Of a stretch of DNA of 44,292 bases, positions 18,146 to 26,370 are shown one piece after another. Source of the stretch: Candidatus Melainabacteria bacterium (GTDB taxonomy: Bacteria > Cyanobacteriota > Vampirovibrionia > Obscuribacterales > Obscuribacteraceae). The translations under genes were made by a program, and so were the position numbers. The notes beneath the pieces are model-generated. The model saw only the letters and a program-made list of their open reading frames with translations, made no database searches and was not told the origin of the DNA. The stretch covers positions 1 through 44,292 of the forward strand of contig JAHFBI010000005.1 of NCBI GenBank assembly GCA_023250095.1. The letters are read 5' to 3'. Each line of letters begins with the position of its first letter. Positions within the stretch are counted from its first letter, which is position 1.

Positions 18146-20116
18146 CTATTTGCCCGGAGCCCTAAGCAGAACTCGCCCGGATGTAAGACGGCGCGTGATT
18201 TTTTGATCGTCAAAATATTGCAGCAGGGCCATGGCATATTTGCGAGTAGTAGAGAGTGTCTCGCGGAAGTCCGACGGAGCTATATTTCGCTTTGTATTCC
18301 AGATATCGGATAGAACCTGATGCGCCCGGAGAAGGTTGGCCGGGCTGATAACAAACTCGTAATTGACAATGTGTGCCCGTCCCGTTTTCTCGAGAGCTTG
18401 CGCGCCGGCCTTGACTGTTGCGCTTCCGGCACCGCAAAGTTCAGCCAGGTCGTCAAAATCCAGACAAAGATTCTTTTCCAGCGCTTCAGCCATCCTGTCC
18501 TGCAAAGCCACAAAGGCCGGATCAGCCTGCCGCTCAAGGGGGGCATGGGCGGAAAACAGCCTGTCGCCCTTTCTTACAATCCGTGCGTGCTGTGTCTCTT
18601 CTTCCAGTAAAATCTGAAAAGTCTGGCGATCGAGTTTGGGCATGAGATGAAGTCTCAGGCTCTCCAGAGGAAGCCCTTCTTCCTCCAGCCCCTCGTGTTG
18701 CTGGTTGGACTTTGTGGCGTGCTCGATCTGCTTGGCGACTCGCTCGGTCAGCTCTTTGCGCATTTCTTGAGACATGATTTGCTCACCGAGCCGCACAAGT
18801 CGCCCTTCCTCGATGAGCCTTTGCATTGCCTCAGACGCTGCTGTTTCGGGCACGAATGAGCGTACGAGGGTTTCTTTGACAAGACCTTGTGGGCAGGACT
18901 TCAAGAAAGAAAGAATGGCATCCTCATATTTATGGTCGAGAAGATGTCCGGCGAGCTCAACAAGCCCGGAGCGCTTGATCCAGCGCGGGCGCTCGCAAGA
19001 GAGGATCTCTCCGCCATAGATGGTCTCATCGCTGAGGCGCACGACGAACCGATCAGCCGCGGAGGGCACCACTTGATCTGACAGAGCGATAAAAGCGATT
19101 GTTTCAAGCGTGCTGTCGGCAGCTTTCTGCCTGGCAGGAAGTTCTTCAACCCAGCGAATAGAGCCGTGGCACTCCGCTGTTCCATGATAGAGACGGACAG
19201 GCTGCCCGCTCAAGCGTTCAGCGAACTTGGAGCCGCTGGATACCCCTTTCTCCACAAGGCTGACAAGTAAATTCTTGCAAGGCGTGATCGGCTCGCCAAG
19301 AACGACATGTCCTCTGGCGAGGGTGACGTTATCCTTGAGCACGAGATTTACTGCTACGCGCTGTCCAGCAACAGCGGTGTTTACCGTCGCCCCGAAAGTC
19401 TCCAGCCTGCGTATTCTCCCGGAAGTCACGGAAGGACCGATGCTCACCTGATCCCCGATATTCAGGAGCCCCTTCACAAGGGTGCCTGTGATGACTGTTC
19501 CGAAGCCGGACTTGCTGAACACCCGGTCGATTGGCAGAAACGCGCCGCCCCGTATGGCGCGCGCCGGCTCCTTCTCCAGATGTTTGACAAAGGAAAGCTT
19601 CAGCTGGTCTATCCCGGTCTTCCTGGTGGAAGAAAGAAAACAAATTTCAAGCGGCTCGACATCCCACTTCAGTAAAAGCTCTTCGATTTCCTGGCGGACG
19701 ATATCGAGCTGCTCTGCGTCGTCGACAAGATCCACCTTTGTGACGGCGACAATAGCCTTCCGCACGCCAAGATAGCTCAGAATTCTCACGTGTTGCTTTG
19801 TTTGCGGCATGGGACCTTCGTCGGCTGCCACCACAAGGAGCGCCATATCGATGCCGCCCACGCCGGCCAGCATGTTCTTCAGAAATTTGCCGTGTCCGGG
19901 AACATCTACGAAACCAACAACCATTTGCTCCGACAGGCGCAAATGAGCAAAGCCCAGGTCCGTCGTCATCTGTCGTTCCTTCTCTTCTTTCAAACGATCA
20001 GGATCGATGCCCGTGAGCGCCCGGATCAAACTGGTCTTGCCATGATCCACGTGACCGGCGGTGGAGATTGTAAAGTGGCGGGTGGTTTGCTGAAATTGTG
20101 AATCAGTTGCACTCAT
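18146..20116 (-). CDS. selB: Selenocysteine-specific translation elongation factor SelB
   Basis: This 656-residue GTPase delivers Sec-tRNA to UGA codons marked by a SECIS element. G1 is GHVDHGKT (21-28), G3 is DVPGH (71-75) and G4 is TKVD (126-129). After the G domain come EF-Tu-like beta-barrels ([26 protein letters not shown]) and a long C-terminal winged-helix region. The C-terminus carries the SelB-specific block [20 protein letters not shown] followed by TRRL, which separates it from EF-Tu and CysN. E. coli SelB is slightly shorter (614 residues). No selA, selD or recognisable tRNA-Sec lies within the window; its neighbours (a receiver and a DedA gene) are unrelated. A weak AAGG lies before the ATG. 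Confidence 0.93.
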   Translation of the reverse strand: MSATDSQFQQTTRHFTISTAGHVDHGKTSLIRALTGIDPDRLKEEKERQMTTDLGFAHLRLSEQMVVGFVDVPGHGKFLKNMLAGVGGIDMALLVVAADEGPMPQTKQHVRILSYLGVRKAIVAVTKVDLVDDAEQLDIVRQEIEELLLKWDVEPLEICFLSSTRKTGIDQLKLSFVKHLEKEPARAIRGGAFLPIDRVFSKSGFGTVITGTLVKGLLNIGDQVSIGPSVTSGRIRRLETFGATVNTAVAGQRVAVNLVLKDNVTLARGHVVLGEPITPCKNLLVSLVEKGVSSGSKFAERLSGQPVRLYHGTAECHGSIRWVEELPARQKAADSTLETIAFIALSDQVVPSAADRFVVRLSDETIYGGEILSCERPRWIKRSGLVELAGHLLDHKYEDAILSFLKSCPQGLVKETLVRSFVPETAASEAMQRLIEEGRLVRLGEQIMSQEMRKELTERVAKQIEHATKSNQQHEGLEEEGLPLESLRLHLMPKLDRQTFQILLEEETQHARIVRKGDRLFSAHAPLERQADPAFVALQDRMAEALEKNLCLDFDDLAELCGAGSATVKAGAQALEKTGRAHIVNYEFVISPANLLRAHQVLSDIWNTKRNIAPSDFRETLSTTRKYAMALLQYFDDQKITRRLTSGRVLLRAPGK

Positions 20117-20286
20117 GAGACAGTAACCTTAGTCGATCCTAATCCTTCAAATTCAGGCTTGCCGCGCCACTGACGTTGGTGTCCGCTTCTTTGAATCCCG
20201 CTGTCTGAAAGCAGTTTCCAGTAAGGAGGGAGTACAGAATGTAGAATCTTGTTTTTGCCCTGGCAGTCAGATCTTGAGGTTATCTC

Positions 20287-20898
20287 ATGTTACATCAATT
20301 GATCGATCCCATCTTGCAGATGATCCGGGATACAGTAGCCAGTTGGGGCTATACCGGAATTGTCGTCATGATGGCAATCGAGTCGGCTAATATCCCGCTG
20401 CCAAGCGAAGCAATCATGCCAACGGCAGGGATTCTCGTCCAGCGTGGCAGCATGAACATTCATCTGGCTGCTTTTGCAGGCGCCCTTGGCTGCCTGCTGG
20501 GTTCCATTCCCTCCTATTTCCTCGGACGCTACGGCGGGCGGCCCTTCGTGGAGAAGTACGGCAAGTGGTTTCTCGTAAGCCAGGGCGATCTTGCTACCGC
20601 CGACCGCTGGGTAGACCGCTGGGGAGACTGGGCTTTTTTCGTTTGCCGGATGCTGCCGGTGGTTCGCACATTCATTTCTTTCCCAGCCGGTGTGCTGAAA
20701 GCGCATTTTGGCATCTTCTGCCTGTTTACTTTTCTCGGCTCCTGGATCTGGTGCTATTTCCTCACCTGGGTTGGTATCAAATTCGGTGAGAACATGGAGA
20801 TGTTCGTGAACATCTGGCACAAGTTCGATCTGGCGATCGTGCTGGTTGTGGCAGGCGGTCTCGGGTATTATCTCTTTCGGCATTTGAAACACTCCTGA
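20287..20898 (+). CDS. DedA/SNARE-associated-family membrane protein
   Basis: This 203-residue integral membrane protein has the DedA layout: an early segment IESANIPLPSEAIMPTAG (the E-x-x-x-P-x-P-S-E motif), GCLLGSIPSYFLGRYGG, then FFVCRMLPVVRTFISFPAG with the essential F-x-x-R-x-x-P-x-x-R signature, and a C-terminal transmembrane helix. DedA proteins are linked to undecaprenyl-phosphate or phospholipid flipping and to membrane homeostasis driven by the proton gradient. TTGAGG lies 9-10 nt before the ATG. It is divergent from selB (170 nt between starts), so that spacer should hold both promoters. Confidence 0.92.
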   Translation: MLHQLIDPILQMIRDTVASWGYTGIVVMMAIESANIPLPSEAIMPTAGILVQRGSMNIHLAAFAGALGCLLGSIPSYFLGRYGGRPFVEKYGKWFLVSQGDLATADRWVDRWGDWAFFVCRMLPVVRTFISFPAGVLKAHFGIFCLFTFLGSWIWCYFLTWVGIKFGENMEMFVNIWHKFDLAIVLVVAGGLGYYLFRHLKHS

Positions 20899-20945
20899 TC
20901 GATGAACCGCTATAGGACCTGGGGCAGCCGGGAGATGAGAAGATC

Positions 20946-21560
20946 ATGTTTGACCAAAAGAAATTTCAACTGCTCGGAGCAGAGTTCGAGAAAAAGCTCG
21001 CCATAGAGGAGCAGATCTCGCAGTACCTCGACACAACAATGAAATTGCTCGAGCAAGCCGCTTTGTCTCTGGCGTCCCTGCTCCCTGGCAGTGCTGGTAG
21101 GAAAGAGCCTCTTCTTTCAGTGCGGGCAGCAGACAACGCCCTTTATCTGACTGCTGGCAATCGCAACTTGATTTTTTTGTCCGGGCACGGCGCCGGTGTC
21201 GATTACCGCCTGGATAATCCACGCGGCGAGATGTGCGGGCAGGTGCTCATCTTCGGTCACCTGACCGGGCAACAGGAAACAGAGCTTCTCTCCAACTTTC
21301 GTGTCTATGCAAACGGCGATTGCCTCTCGGGAGCATGCACCTGGAACGTGAGCGGCGGGGCGGAAGCCTTCAAGCCGTTCCTTGCCGAACTCATCGCCCG
21401 CGGAATCCTGGAGATGGTTGTCTACCTGCCGGAGGTGAGAGATCTGCCTTCATTCGTCAAAAGCCTGCCTCTCATCGATGAAGATCTCGGTCCTTCCCCT
21501 ATCCAGCACCCCTGTGTCGGCTTCGAGTGCTCGCTTGGCTCACCTCGAAAGCCCTCCTGA
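20946..21560 (+). CDS. Protein of unknown function (204 aa)
   Basis: I do not recognise this family. The first 50 residues are helical and charged, likely a short coiled coil (GAEFEKKLAIEEQISQYLD). The remainder alternates beta and helix (LYLTAGNRNLIFLSGHGAG; GQVLIFGHLTGQQETELL) and ends in a low-complexity tail. Four cysteines are scattered without a metal-binding pattern. There is no signal peptide or membrane span. GGGAGATGAGAAG precedes the ATG. It lies 47 nt after dedA and 26 nt before the J-domain gene, so the three may be co-transcribed. Confidence 0.65.
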   Translation: MFDQKKFQLLGAEFEKKLAIEEQISQYLDTTMKLLEQAALSLASLLPGSAGRKEPLLSVRAADNALYLTAGNRNLIFLSGHGAGVDYRLDNPRGEMCGQVLIFGHLTGQQETELLSNFRVYANGDCLSGACTWNVSGGAEAFKPFLAELIARGILEMVVYLPEVRDLPSFVKSLPLIDEDLGPSPIQHPCVGFECSLGSPRKPS

Positions 21561-21586
21561 GTTTTTCGAAGGCGGAAGACAAGTTC

Positions 21587-22606
21587 ATGCCGCAGATACC
21601 GGACTACGATTTATGCTACCGCCTTCTGGAGCTTCTACCTGGTGCATCACCAGATGAGATTGAAGACAATTTCAAGCTTCTGGCATTTACCTGGCATCCG
21701 GACAGATTTGTCGGCACAAAGTTCGAGAAGAAAGCTACAAGACGTCTGCAAGACATCAATAATGCCCGCGATGTCCTGACGAATTACTGGAGAACTTACC
21801 AGGTGGCGCCGCCGACTGCCTCCTGCCCTGCGGGTAGCGGGGATCTGCAAAACAATTCAGCAGGGGCAGCCTTCCGGCAGAGGGAAGCGGCAAGCAAGCA
21901 GGCGGCGGCAGCCGGCTTTGAAAGAGCGGCTCCTGGCTCATGGCAATTTGGTCCTCCGGCTTTCAAAAAAAATTTCGTGCACAGGATCTTCGATTTCCTT
22001 GATGAGCTTGAGAGATCTGGCAATTCCGGAGCGGCAGCTGGCGCGATGTTGCTCATGCCGATTGGGGCAATTGTTGTCATCAGCGCTTTGCTCAAGCTAA
22101 CCTGCCGGGCAGCAGGGCTGCCCGAGTCGATACTTTTCAGCAGCCAGGGAGGAGCTATCGTCACTTTTGTTCTCTTTGCCATTGCTGGCTATTTGATCTT
22201 TGCCGGCTCTGATGCCTGGTACAAGGCATACCGCATTGAAGAGAGCCCATATCTTGAATTCAGCCCCCAGGGACTCTCTGCTGACTATCTGTCCAGGCGA
22301 ATTACCGATGCCCTGAAAGACTTCTCACGCGGACAAGACCACTGGGAAATCGCGGCACCAAAAAAATCTTCCGGCGGGTTCACCGAAATCACGGCGACCA
22401 TACATAGCGAGGAACGGCTCTGGCGCTTGTTTCCGGCAGGCTATCAAATATCGTTTACCGCCAGGATTCAAGAGCGGCAGACGACAACTCCCTGCCTGGT
22501 TGCCTTCTGGTTTCACTCTGGCGGATCTCTCTGGAAAGCACCTCTGGTTGCGGTTTTGAGCCAGACGGATGCCTCCGTGAGAAAGAAGCTGGGCAAACTT
22601 TCTTAA
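21587..22606 (+). CDS. Membrane-anchored J-domain (DnaJ-like) protein
   Basis: In this 339-residue protein, residues 1-70 are a J-domain: YRLLELLPGASPDEIEDNFK, then the invariant HPD at 37-39 (WHPDRF), then a helix ending in INNARDVLTNYW. A Gln/Ala-rich linker follows, then two hydrophobic segments (LLMPIGAIVVISALLKL and IVTFVLFAIAGYLIFAG) and a C-terminal domain of unknown fold that would face the cytoplasm. The HPD should stimulate an Hsp70 ATPase at the membrane. The ATG at 21587 (GGAAG 10 nt upstream) is preferred over the GTG at 21527, which overlaps the previous gene. The client is unknown. Confidence 0.8.
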   Translation: MPQIPDYDLCYRLLELLPGASPDEIEDNFKLLAFTWHPDRFVGTKFEKKATRRLQDINNARDVLTNYWRTYQVAPPTASCPAGSGDLQNNSAGAAFRQREAASKQAAAAGFERAAPGSWQFGPPAFKKNFVHRIFDFLDELERSGNSGAAAGAMLLMPIGAIVVISALLKLTCRAAGLPESILFSSQGGAIVTFVLFAIAGYLIFAGSDAWYKAYRIEESPYLEFSPQGLSADYLSRRITDALKDFSRGQDHWEIAAPKKSSGGFTEITATIHSEERLWRLFPAGYQISFTARIQERQTTTPCLVAFWFHSGGSLWKAPLVAVLSQTDASVRKKLGKLS

Positions 22607-22803
22607 GGGATTCTGAACGGAGTTGGCGTTGTCAAGATGACCATGTTATTCTCCAGGGCAACTTAACCACATGACAGTTGCAATTGCAGGCAATGACTGC
22701 TCTGACGCGGACTCTACCTTTGTGTCCGGCTGCTGGTTGTTGCATGTGCAGTGGCGTCCGTCACCACTTACCATAGCCACTTTGAAAGTGGCAGGGAGGA
22801 CCA

Positions 22804-23004
22804 ATGAAAGACTTGCTAGCCGATTTCATCAATGACGAACTTGGGCAAGGCATCACAGAATACGGTGCCATCCTGGCCTTTGTTGCTCTGCTGGTGGCGG
22901 TCGTATTCAGTTTTGCCCAGGGCAGCCTGGCTTCGGCAATCTCTTCGGCTTTCAGCAATTGCGTCAGGCAGCTGAATAAATTGAACTCGTATACCAGCAC
23001 GTAA
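22804..23004 (+). CDS. Flp-family type IVb pilin
   Basis: This 66-residue pre-pilin has a short charged leader, then the type IVb processing site and hydrophobic core: ELG-QGITEYGAILAFVALLVAVV. Cleavage between Gly14 and Gln15 would put the conserved glutamate (Glu19) at +5, next to Tyr20, exactly as in Flp pilins. The C-terminal tail is short and serine/asparagine-rich. A strong ribosome-binding site (GGGAGGA) precedes the ATG. It should be processed by a TadV-type prepilin peptidase and assembled by a Tad (CpaF/TadBC) machine. None of those genes is in the window; the pilin is flanked by unrelated genes. Confidence 0.9.
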   Translation: MKDLLADFINDELGQGITEYGAILAFVALLVAVVFSFAQGSLASAISSAFSNCVRQLNKLNSYTST

Positions 23005-23101
23005 GTCAAAAAAACTGCAAGCTGGTCTGAGAAAATCTATCCAGCGACAGCTTGACGGCCCTCATGTACCACTTTACTCTTGCTAGCCCCGGACTGCTTG
23101 G

Positions 23102-23125
23102 CGGCACGACAATATTGACGTGCCG
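23102..23125. terminator. Hairpin between convergent pilin and permease genes
   Basis: CGGCACG (23102-23108) pairs perfectly with CGTGCCG (23119-23125) around a 10-nt loop. Interrupted outer pairing (CTTG/CAAG and CCGG/CCGG) extends the stem to about 23089-23137. There is no T-run, so it may be a two-way terminator or only a structured element. Confidence 0.35.
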
Positions 23126-23251
23126 TCGGCAAGCCGGTCTCTGAGCACAAAATTCAGGGATGGCGGCGTATCTGTGAGGGGCTCTGATTTTCGTTACACG
23201 GGTCAATCTTGTTCTCAGCTCTGGTGACAAACTAGCTGTCACCGGGCATGG

Positions 23252-24655
23252 TCAGCGCAGGATGCTGCCTGCAGACTGGACAACCATTGGCTCAAGAGTC
23301 AAAGGAGAGACATTCTCGGCGGCGGCGGATACTTTTGCGGCTTTTATTTCTTTCAGACGCCAGGGAATGTATATCGCCAGGGCAAGAGCCCAGGCTTGCA
23401 GAGGCGGTAGCCCGACATGCCATTTGGACAGCGCCGGTACGATTCCTGATGTAATCAGCCCAAGCGTCATGCCGGCGGCAAACGCGACGATGGCCGGCCA
23501 GGAAATTAAAGGCACCACTTGCTCCAGACAGCGGCGTCTGCGGCTCAGGAAGAGCCATTCAGCCATGACAATTACCGTTGCGGTAGGGATGATGATGCAA
23601 TTGAGGGCGCAAATCTGCTCGAGGGCTCCAGCAGCTCCCAGCCGCGCTAAAAGGAAAGATGCCAGAGAGCACACGGCTGTGACAAGGAACACCGCACTCC
23701 GGTGCGACATCTTGCCGGCTCCTTCACAAGCATGCACGAGCGCGTAAAGATTGGCGTCATTGGCTGCAAAATAATTGGCGCCCAGAACAAGGACTGCCAG
23801 CACGCTCAGTCCGGCAAAAGAAAATTGATTCAAGAACCCGGTAGCCACAGTTGAATCTGTAATACCGAACTTGGCGGCAATCAACCAGCCCGTAAGGGGG
23901 AAGACAAACTCGCCGACAAACAAAGCGCAGGCGAGAGCCAGAGCAATAGGAACGGCTTTAGGACGGCAGTGGCGCCAATAGTCAGCTTCGTTACCCCAGA
24001 TAAAAAAGCCGATCGTAAAGGAGGTAATGGTTGTAAACGCTGCCACAAACCCTGCTTTGCCTGGAGCGAGCAAAAGAGTACTTGAAACCGACGGCGCGAT
24101 TTTGCAGAAGGTGGTCAAAACCCAGGCAATGAGAACAGGAGCTGCGACATACTTGGAAAAGTTAGCCACTCCGGTAAAGCCAAAGAAGTTGTTGATTGCC
24201 ATGGCAAAAGTAAAAGCTACCGCCAGACCTACAAAAATACTCTTCAGTCCGAAAAGCCCGCAAACGACATCAGCCATGAGCAGGGCACAGACCGTGTACC
24301 AACCGAAAAACAAAAAAATGAGACAGCCGACAAGCATTTTGTTGCCTGCCAGCCCGAAGACCGGACGGCTCAGCATCTTGAAAGACAAGCCAGTGGATGC
24401 TGAAAGCAAGCAGATAGGCACGGAATAAGCCAGAATTATGCAAGCGGAGATAGCCAGGCTGATCAGTAGATCGCTTAAGGCGATACCCTGTCGATACCAT
24501 TCGAAGCCAATCAACAGAGCCGGGAAGCTGGTCAACAAAGTCAGCCAGAGAAGACCCATCGTCAGCGAACCACGCTTGCCACTTACGTGAATCTCTGCCA
24601 GCTCTGGATTATCTTTGCGGGCTGGCGGTTTTCTGGCGGACTTGAGCTGCTGCAT
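23252..24655 (-). CDS. NCS1-family nucleobase:cation symporter (cytosine/purine permease-like)
   Basis: This 467-residue protein has about 12 hydrophobic segments. Family landmarks include the N-terminal GLLWLTLLTSFPALLIGFEW, the LSRPVFGLAGN segment of helix 3, NNFFGFTGVANFSKYVAAP, and the helix 6 region FTIGFFIWGNEADYWRHCR. The latter matches the substrate/cation-site segment of CodB and related carriers (G-x-x-x-x-x-x-D-Y-x-R). It probably imports cytosine, a purine or a related heterocycle. It is transcribed leftwards and converges on the pilin. The specific substrate cannot be read from the sequence. Confidence 0.85.
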   Translation of the reverse strand: MQQLKSARKPPARKDNPELAEIHVSGKRGSLTMGLLWLTLLTSFPALLIGFEWYRQGIALSDLLISLAISACIILAYSVPICLLSASTGLSFKMLSRPVFGLAGNKMLVGCLIFLFFGWYTVCALLMADVVCGLFGLKSIFVGLAVAFTFAMAINNFFGFTGVANFSKYVAAPVLIAWVLTTFCKIAPSVSSTLLLAPGKAGFVAAFTTITSFTIGFFIWGNEADYWRHCRPKAVPIALALACALFVGEFVFPLTGWLIAAKFGITDSTVATGFLNQFSFAGLSVLAVLVLGANYFAANDANLYALVHACEGAGKMSHRSAVFLVTAVCSLASFLLARLGAAGALEQICALNCIIIPTATVIVMAEWLFLSRRRRCLEQVVPLISWPAIVAFAAGMTLGLITSGIVPALSKWHVGLPPLQAWALALAIYIPWRLKEIKAAKVSAAAENVSPLTLEPMVVQSAGSILR

Positions 24656-24959
24656 AAATAAGTAGCCTCATCAATTTGCGACCAGGAAAATACGAGGCTA
24701 TAGTAGAGCCCGTCCGACTCACCGTCTATGGGAGAAACCGGTCTGCGCCAGATATGTATCAAAGCAGAAACACAAGCTCGGACAGCAAGCGTCTCTTCCC
24801 TATCGGCACGACACATAATCGTTGCCATCGAGGTCGATCAAGTCGCGGTATTAAGGACAACACGTAATCTTCCCACGTGCTTTTACTTTGCCGTTACTTG
24901 CCCGGGATTCAATGATGTCATCAACCAGCGCAATTGTCGCAAAGACAGGAGGCAGACAG
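24656..24959. other. Divergent spacer between permease and coiled-coil protein
   Basis: This spacer must hold both promoters, but I see no convincing -35/-10 pair. The upstream extension of the right-hand frame (24888-24959) is in frame but precedes a strong ribosome-binding site (AGGAGG), so I treat it as untranslated. Confidence 0.4.
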
Positions 24960-25982
24960 ATGGTAGACGTAAGCAAAGAAGTCGAGTCCACAGTCAAAGA
25001 CGGCAGCGGTTTCTCCGACATGAATGGAGCCGAGCAAGCCTATAGAAAAATGCAAACCGACGTAGCGACCTTTCAGACACAGCACGCTCAGGGAACGCAA
25101 GAATACAAAGATTATGTAAGCGGCGTGGCAGCCGGGCTAGAAAAAGCAGGCACTCTGCCAGCACTTTCGGTTTTCTGGGCCCAAGACACGCTCCATCGGC
25201 TGCCGGCAGGGCAGCATGGTCTTAAGTCGGCTGACATACAATTTGCAGCTGATGCCGCCAAAGTCGATCCTAACCTTGCTCTGTCCAGCGCGCTTGCCAC
25301 CGGGCTTCAGTCGAAATACGATCAGCTGAAAGGAGCCAATATCGATTTGGATCCGGCAACCGATGCCGAAATGGATATGATCACGCCTGCCGACCTTGTG
25401 CAAGCTCGCAAGTTTGGAACCGCTGAAGCTAGTCTTCTCTCCTGTCAGGGACAGGTCACCGGGCTTACAGGCGAAAGGGACACCCTGACCAAGGCAAACG
25501 GCGATCTTGCCAATCAGGTCACCGGGCTTACAGGCGAAAGGGACACTCTGACCAAGGCAAACGGCGATCTTGCCAATCAGGTCACCGGGCTTACAGGCGA
25601 AAGGGACACCCTGAATAAGGACAATAATGCTTTGCAAGCTGAGAAAACACAACTTCTGGCACAGCGAGACAAAGAAGATTCTGAAAGGAGACAGGAGCAT
25701 CAGCAGGCAACGATAGCCGAGATCACGAAGAAAGCCCAGCTGCAAGCAGGAAATGGCGAAGGATACTGGCATCTGGCATCCCGCCTGCTGAATACAGATG
25801 GGCACAAGCACAAAAATAACGAGATTGTCTCTGTGATGAAACATCTGCAAGACATCAATCACAACAGAGCCCTGCTTAAAGGAGAAGCCGTACAGGTCAT
25901 GAGCGTTGAAGAAATGAACAAAGCGCTTGCCGAAAGCATGAAAGTATACGATGAGAGAGAGTCCAAGAGACGCTCGCCTTAA
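24960..25982 (+). CDS. Coiled-coil protein with three tandem 21-residue repeats and LysM-like C-terminus
   Basis: This 340-residue protein starts at the ATG at 24960, 7 nt after AGGAGG. Residues 1-160 are helical and polar, with no signal peptide. Residues 165-227 are three consecutive 21-residue units (QVTGLTGERDTLTKANGDLA plus N), predicted to continue into a coiled coil rich in Lys/Glu/Gln. The C-terminal region (AGNGEGYWHLASRLLN, then LLKGEAVQVMSVEEM) is reminiscent of a LysM-type repeat (a GxGYW-like start and an L-x-x-G-x-x-V end), but this is a weak match. LysM-like ends would bind peptidoglycan. A strong terminator follows. The role is unknown; it could be a cell-envelope or phage-like structural protein. 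Confidence 0.75.
   Translation: MVDVSKEVESTVKDGSGFSDMNGAEQAYRKMQTDVATFQTQHAQGTQEYKDYVSGVAAGLEKAGTLPALSVFWAQDTLHRLPAGQHGLKSADIQFAADAAKVDPNLALSSALATGLQSKYDQLKGANIDLDPATDAEMDMITPADLVQARKFGTAEASLLSCQGQVTGLTGERDTLTKANGDLANQVTGLTGERDTLTKANGDLANQVTGLTGERDTLNKDNNALQAEKTQLLAQRDKEDSERRQEHQQATIAEITKKAQLQAGNGEGYWHLASRLLNTDGHKHKNNEIVSVMKHLQDINHNRALLKGEAVQVMSVEEMNKALAESMKVYDERESKRRSP
25452..25640 (+). repeat. Three tandem 63-bp repeats
   Basis: Units are 25452-25514, 25515-25577 and 25578-25640. The first two differ by only one visible base (ACCCTG versus ACTCTG). The third matches for about 38 nt and then diverges after CTGAATAAGG. The period keeps the reading frame (21 codons). Confidence 0.95.
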
Positions 25983-26370
25983 GGGCAGTCTTAAGGGGCA
26001 GAAATACTTGCACACAGACTTAGACCCCGAGGCGTCCGGCTTGAAGCCGGACACCTCGGCCGCCTTTTGCCATGGAGGCAAAAATGTTCATTGCATGCAC
26101 CGCGCTGGAAACCATCGCTTATGTGCACGATTTTTGCCTCTGGCGGCTCGCTCAATCGATATTCGATCGTGAAGATATGCACGGGACAGCCGCCCGGGCA
26201 TACACAGGTCTTTGCCGTAGCGTAAAATTACCTGGGGCTAGAATCAGATTGAGCCTGGTTGCTAGCCGCTGGCGCCCAACTGCCGCCGCCGGGGTCAAAA
26301 GGCTGCCTGGTAATGGCTGTAGTCCCGCGCCAAAACGTTGTCAGTTCTGGACAGGCGAGGTCAATAGCTT
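25983..26370. other. Spacer holding a terminator; otherwise no convincing gene
   Basis: A frame from the ATG at 26084 (GGAGG just upstream) runs to 26434, but it enters the fumarase gene by 64 nt and has no recognisable composition. I leave it uncalled. The fumarase promoter should lie here; I could not pick one. Confidence 0.4.
26027..26067 (+). terminator. Rho-independent terminator of the coiled-coil gene
   Basis: CCGAGG-C-GTCCGGC (26027-26040) pairs with GCCGGAC-A-CCTCGG (26046-26059), giving 13 pairs and one mismatch around the loop TTGAA, followed by CCGCCTTTTG. It lies 44 nt after the stop. Confidence 0.8.

Noticed and set aside
20117-20286. Possible tRNA-Sec next to selB
   Set aside because: No cloverleaf and no T-arm consensus on either strand in the spacer.
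25137-26081. 314-codon minus-strand frame with repeats
   Set aside because: It mirrors the 63-bp repeats of the coiled-coil gene and runs through its terminator.
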